A stretch of 64,000 nucleotides of DNA. Source: Flavonifractor sp. An82. GTDB taxonomy: Bacteria > Bacillota > Clostridia > Oscillospirales > Oscillospiraceae. Location: positions 592,027-656,026 of the forward strand of contig NZ_NFHG01000001.1 of the NCBI RefSeq assembly GCF_002159265.1, given 5' to 3'. The translations under genes and the position numbers were made by a program. Below the pieces are notes generated by a model. That model saw nothing but the letters and a program-made list of their open reading frames with translations, did not search any database and had not been told where the DNA came from. This document shows, piece by piece, positions 60,859 through 64,000 of the stretch; position 1 is the first letter of the stretch; each line of letters begins with the position of its first letter.

Positions 60859-62037
60859 ATGTCCCGTTTTACTCTGCCCAGAGATATTTATTACGGTCCC
60901 GACGCCCTGGAAAACCTGAAGAACCTGAAGGGCACCCGCGCTGTGCTGGTGCTGGGCGGCGGCTCCATGAAGCGCTTCGGCTTCGTGGATAAGGCTGTGG
61001 CCTACCTGAAGGAGGCGGGCATCGAGACCAAGCTCATCGAGAACGTGGAGCCCGATCCCTCTGTGGAGACCGTCATGAACGGCGCCGCGGTGATGCGTGA
61101 GTTCCAGCCCGACTGGATCATCTCCATGGGCGGCGGCTCCCCCATCGACGCCGCCAAGGCCATGTGGGCCTTCTATGAGTACCCCGAGACCACCTTTGAG
61201 GATCTGATCACTCCCTTCTCCTTCCCCGAGCTGCGGCAGAAGGCCAAGTTCTGCGCCATCCCCTCCACCTCCGGCACCGCCACCGAGGTCACCGCCTTCT
61301 CCGTCATCACCGATTATCAGAAGGGCATCAAGTATCCTCTGGCCGACTTCAACATCACCCCCGACGTGGCCATCATTGATCCCGCCCTGGCCGAGACCAT
61401 GCCCCCCAGCCTGGTGGCCCACACCGGCATGGACGCCCTCACCCACGCCATCGAGGCCTATGTTTCCACCCTCCATACTGTGTTTACCGATCCTCTGGCT
61501 CTCAAGGCCATTGACATCGTGAACAATGATCTCATCAAGTCCTACAACGGCGATATGTCCTGCCGCGAGGAGATGCACTACGGCCAGTGCCTGGCCGGCA
61601 TGGCCTTCTCCAACGCTCTGCTGGGCATCGTCCACTCCATGGCCCACAAGACGGGCGCCGCCTTCTCCACCGGCCACATCACCCACGGTCTGGCCAACGC
61701 CATGTACCTGCCCTACGTCATCGCCTACAACGCGAAAGCGCCCGGCGTGGCGGAGCGCTATGCCGACATCGCGAAGACCATGGGCATCACCGGCACCGTG
61801 GAGGAGTGCGTCGAGGGCCTGCGGTCCAAGATCCGCTCCATGAACGACGCCATGGGCATCCCCAACACCCTGAAGGACTTCGGCATCATCGAGGACGAGT
61901 TCAAGGAGAAGCTCTCCGCCATCGCGGAGAATGCCGTGGGCGACGCCTGCACCGGCTCCAACCCCCGTCCCATCGATCCCGAGACCATGGCCAAGCTCTT
62001 CACCTGCATCTACTACGGTGAAGAGGTCAACTTCTAA
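60859..62037 (+). CDS. Iron-containing alcohol dehydrogenase
   Basis: This 392-residue NAD(P)-dependent dehydrogenase starts MSRFTLPRDIYYGPDALENL at ATG 60859, behind GGAGG. The nucleotide motif ISMGGGSPIDAAKAMW and the metal-site region HSMAHKTGAAFSTGHITHGL are present, with a further histidine in DALTHAIEAYVST. Relatives reduce butanal, acetaldehyde or 4-hydroxybutyrate-type aldehydes. The Rex-type operator upstream supports an NADH-recycling fermentative role. The exact substrate is not known. Confidence 0.95.
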   Translation: MSRFTLPRDIYYGPDALENLKNLKGTRAVLVLGGGSMKRFGFVDKAVAYLKEAGIETKLIENVEPDPSVETVMNGAAVMREFQPDWIISMGGGSPIDAAKAMWAFYEYPETTFEDLITPFSFPELRQKAKFCAIPSTSGTATEVTAFSVITDYQKGIKYPLADFNITPDVAIIDPALAETMPPSLVAHTGMDALTHAIEAYVSTLHTVFTDPLALKAIDIVNNDLIKSYNGDMSCREEMHYGQCLAGMAFSNALLGIVHSMAHKTGAAFSTGHITHGLANAMYLPYVIAYNAKAPGVAERYADIAKTMGITGTVEECVEGLRSKIRSMNDAMGIPNTLKDFGIIEDEFKEKLSAIAENAVGDACTGSNPRPIDPETMAKLFTCIYYGEEVNF

Positions 62038-62067
62038 GCTCCCCCGAACCCTGATAGAGGGACCCTT

Positions 62068-62107
62068 AAAAAATCGGCATGTCACTTCCGTGACATGCCG
62101 GTTTTTA
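62068..62107 (+). terminator. Terminator of the alcohol dehydrogenase gene
   Basis: A perfect 11-pair stem (CGGCATGTCAC and complement, four-base loop) is followed by GTTTTT. A run of A on the other side could make it bidirectional. Confidence 0.93.
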
Positions 62108-62157
62108 TTGTTCCCCCACCAGTTTTACCGTTCAATGCCCAAAATACTCACATGCGG

Positions 62158-62186
62158 TTGACAGCCTCACCCTCAGGGGGTAGGAT
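62158..62186 (+). promoter_or_regulatory. Probable promoter of the symporter gene with internal dyad
   Basis: TTGACA, 17 bases, TAGGAT. The spacer contains a short dyad (CCCTCAGGG) and, more widely, an imperfect dyad CCTCACCC and GGGGGTAGG. This could be a MerR-like operator, but the spacing is normal rather than 19-20, so it is only suggestive. Confidence 0.5.
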
Positions 62187-62227
62187 AAGGCGGCATTGCT
62201 GTCAAAAAGAAGAAAGAGGGATACAAT

Positions 62228-63886
62228 ATGGAAATACTCCGCATCCCTGCCAGGAATGAAGCCATCCCGGAGGGAATCTCCTTTCTCACCCAGGCGCTGA
62301 AGAACAAGCGCATCGGCTCCAAGGAGGCCAACCGGGCCATTCTCATGGCGGAGGAGGCCATGGTCAAGCTGTTCCAGCACGCCCCGCCTGAGGCCACCGC
62401 CAAGCTGGCCGTGGTCAGCCGAATGGGCAGCCTCTCCCTGAAGCTGTCCGTGCCCGGCCCGGAATTTGAATTTGAAAAAGATGTGGATTTCTGCATGGAC
62501 ATGCAGATGGACGAGGGCGACAGCCAGGCCGAGGCCACCATCCGGGACCTGCTGCTCAACGCCTTCCGGGACAAGCTGCGCTACAAGAACCGCAACAGGT
62601 GCAACATCGTCCTCATCTCGGTGAAGGAGTCGGAGAAGCAGCTGCTCTACTGGACGGTGGCGGCGCTGATCTCCTCCATCCTGCTGGGGCTGCTGCTGCG
62701 TCAGGTGCTGCCCGAGGCCGGGGCTCTGGCTCTGAACGACTATCTGCTCTCGCCGGTCAAGACCATGTTCCTCAACGCCCTGAAGATGGTGGTGGCCCCG
62801 GTGGTCTTCTTCTCCATCCTGAGCTGCGTCTCCCAGTTCTCCAACCTGGCCGATTTCGGCAAGACCGGCGGCAAGGTCATGGGCTTTTATATGTTTACCA
62901 CGGTGGTGGCTATCGCCATGGGCACAGCCGCTTTCCTGATTCTCCGGCCCGGCCAGGAGGGGGCCCAGGCCCTTACCTCCGCCGGTCAGGTGGTGGCTGG
63001 GGCGGAAGATGTGAACATCTCCATCCTTGACACCATCGTCAATATCGTGCCCTCCAACATCGTCCAGCCCTTTGTAAACGCCGACATGCTGCAAATCATC
63101 TTCATCGCCATTCTGTGCGGCATCGCCGTGGGCATGATCGGCGACTACTCCCGGCCGCTGAAGGAGTTCTTCGAGGGCTGCAACACCCTCTTTTTGAAGG
63201 TGACCACCATCATCGTCAGCGTGATCCCCCTGGCGGTCTTCTGCTCGGTGTGTTCCCTGGTGATGCTTACCGGCGGGGACACCCTGATCTCCCTGATCTA
63301 CTTCCTCCTCACTGTCCTTGCGGGCATGGTAGGCATGGTGGCCGTTTACTCCCTGCTGATCCTGGTGGTGGCCCGGCTCAATCCCCTGATTTTTCTGAAA
63401 AAGTATGCCCCCGGCATGCTGACCACCTTCAGCCTGGGCTCCTCCAACGCCGCCATGCCCTACAACATGCAGATCTGCCGCAATGATCTGGGCATCTCTC
63501 CCAAGGTGTACTCCTTCTCCATCCCCCTGGGAGCCACCGTCAACATGGACGGCACCTGCGTCTATCTGGTGGTGGCGGCCATGTTCCTGGCCCGTCTGTA
63601 CGGCGTGGATCTCACCGGCTCCGACCTGACCGCCATGTTCTTTTCGGTCTTCGTCCTCTCTGTGGGCGCCCCCGGCGTCCCTGGCGCAGGCCTGGTGTGC
63701 CTGTCCGTGCTGCTGGTGCAGATCGGCGTCCCGGTAGAGGGGGCGGGCCTGATGATGGCCATCGACTCCATCGTGGGTATGTTCCGCGCCGCCTCCAACA
63801 CGGCGGGCGACGTGGCCATCTCCCTGGTGGTGGCCCGGCTGGAACATCTGCTGGATCTAGACGTCTATCACAAAAAAGTAGTATAA
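62228..63886 (+). CDS. DAACS-family Na+/dicarboxylate symporter with N-terminal RsbW-like domain
   Basis: A 552-residue protein. Residues 1 to about 130 form a soluble domain with EEAMVKLFQHA and a beta hairpin, resembling a degenerate RsbW/HATPase fold (inference). From about 137 the GltP/DctA transporter begins, with SLGSSNAAMP (HP1-like serine motif), the Na+ motif NMDGT, and TM8 MAIDSIVGMFRAASNTAGD. Compared with the archaeal aspartate transporter GltPh, the arginine and the second TM8 asparagine are kept but the aspartate binding the amino group is glycine and the adjacent threonine is alanine, as in DctA-type dicarboxylate carriers. AGAGGG precedes ATG. Confidence 0.9.
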   Translation: MEILRIPARNEAIPEGISFLTQALKNKRIGSKEANRAILMAEEAMVKLFQHAPPEATAKLAVVSRMGSLSLKLSVPGPEFEFEKDVDFCMDMQMDEGDSQAEATIRDLLLNAFRDKLRYKNRNRCNIVLISVKESEKQLLYWTVAALISSILLGLLLRQVLPEAGALALNDYLLSPVKTMFLNALKMVVAPVVFFSILSCVSQFSNLADFGKTGGKVMGFYMFTTVVAIAMGTAAFLILRPGQEGAQALTSAGQVVAGAEDVNISILDTIVNIVPSNIVQPFVNADMLQIIFIAILCGIAVGMIGDYSRPLKEFFEGCNTLFLKVTTIIVSVIPLAVFCSVCSLVMLTGGDTLISLIYFLLTVLAGMVGMVAVYSLLILVVARLNPLIFLKKYAPGMLTTFSLGSSNAAMPYNMQICRNDLGISPKVYSFSIPLGATVNMDGTCVYLVVAAMFLARLYGVDLTGSDLTAMFFSVFVLSVGAPGVPGAGLVCLSVLLVQIGVPVEGAGLMMAIDSIVGMFRAASNTAGDVAISLVVARLEHLLDLDVYHKKVV

Positions 63887-63902
63887 ATCATAATGAACAC
63901 AT

Positions 63903-63973
63903 CCACCAGCGAAGCTGGTGGTTGTCACTATGCGGGCATAGCCCTTTGTTCCTCGCGGACGCGTACAACGCGT
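63903..63973 (+). repeat. Cluster of small palindromes downstream of the symporter
   Basis: CCACCAGC and GCTGGTGG (63903-63921, three-base loop), CTATGC and GCATAG (63928-63941) and a repeated ACGCGT (63959-63973) follow the symporter gene. There is no T-run. Such hairpins are typical of ends of IS200/IS605-type elements, or of a tail-less terminator. The window ends before the rest can be seen. Confidence 0.4.
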
Positions 63974-64000
63974 AATACGATCTGCCAACTGCGTAAGGAC

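Noticed and set aside
62158..62186. MerR-family promoter for the symporter
   Set aside because: The spacer to the -10 is a normal 17 bases and the dyad is imperfect, so only a low-confidence note is given.
1..64000. CRISPR arrays, tRNA or rRNA genes, prophage or transposase genes
   Set aside because: No spaced direct repeats of CRISPR type, no tRNA-like cloverleaf with TTCGANTC arm in a gene gap and no recombinase or phage protein were recognised by reading.

Overview
The window is a dense, GC-rich bacterial chromosome segment with no gene-free stretch over 300 bases. Gene content and order point to a spore-forming Clostridia, probably an Oscillospiraceae close to Flavonifractor, Pseudoflavonifractor or Lawsonibacter (inference). 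The evidence is the Firmicutes gene orders (yicC-remA-gmk-rpoZ-priA-def-fmt, tig-clpP-clpX-lon-engB, rplS-rbgA-rnhB), the sporulation or germination genes (ytfJ/gerW, ypeB, a spoIVFA/spoIVFB-like pair), an IspH-S1 fusion and the absence of outer-membrane genes. No rRNA, tRNA, CRISPR array, prophage or transposase gene was seen.

Layout. From 1 to about 45.2 kb nearly everything is on the minus strand, so operons read right to left. (a) 1-6.8 kb: yicC, remA, gmk, rpoZ, priA, def, fmt and a partial mannosyltransferase-like membrane protein. (b) 6.8-11.4 kb: c-di-AMP synthase cdaA with its regulator cdaR, then rseC-like, DUF5685, J-domain and membrane-protein genes. (c) 11.5-15 kb: carD, ispD-ispF, and a DUF3343/cysteine desulfurase pair. 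(d) 15-20.6 kb: one tight operon of an RpiR regulator, a BaiN-like flavoprotein, cmk, plsC and ispH-S1. (e) 20.6-26.5 kb: a tyrosine phosphatase, M50 protease, scpA-scpB, DUF2953, ytfJ, a D,D-carboxypeptidase and a pseudouridine synthase. (f) 26.5-34.2 kb: tig, clpP, clpX, lon, engB and an FAH-family enzyme. (g) 34.3-39.9 kb: rplS, then rbgA, rnhB, yraN, dipeptidase, thrC and a phosphoesterase. (h) 39.9-45.2 kb: spoIVFB/spoIVFA-like genes, rarA, an SLH-domain protein and glyA.

At 45.2 kb the dominant strand flips. The plus-strand genes are nth, a small RHH regulator, comF, mreB, a three-gene ABC importer, a run of three small unknown proteins, gltX, ypeB, an iron alcohol dehydrogenase and a dicarboxylate-type symporter. 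Minus-strand islands hold coaX plus a phosphoesterase, and trpS-tagO-wecB plus a secreted protein (teichoic-acid or polysaccharide linkage-unit synthesis).

The coding content is mostly housekeeping. The most unusual features are non-coding. (1) A 51-nt sequence occurs identically at 14311-14361 and, inverted, at 43779-43829; each copy is followed by a second hairpin whose stem differs by compensating changes. (2) Runs of long perfect hairpins lie downstream of glyA and between engB and lon. (3) In two places an intrinsic terminator runs directly into a start codon, so the ribosome-binding site lies inside the terminator stem (the DUF3343 gene and ypeB). (4) A near-perfect Rex-type operator sits just downstream of the alcohol dehydrogenase promoter. 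(5) A symporter carries an N-terminal domain resembling a degenerate RsbW/histidine-kinase ATPase fold.

All functional calls come from reading motifs and gene order; no database search was run.
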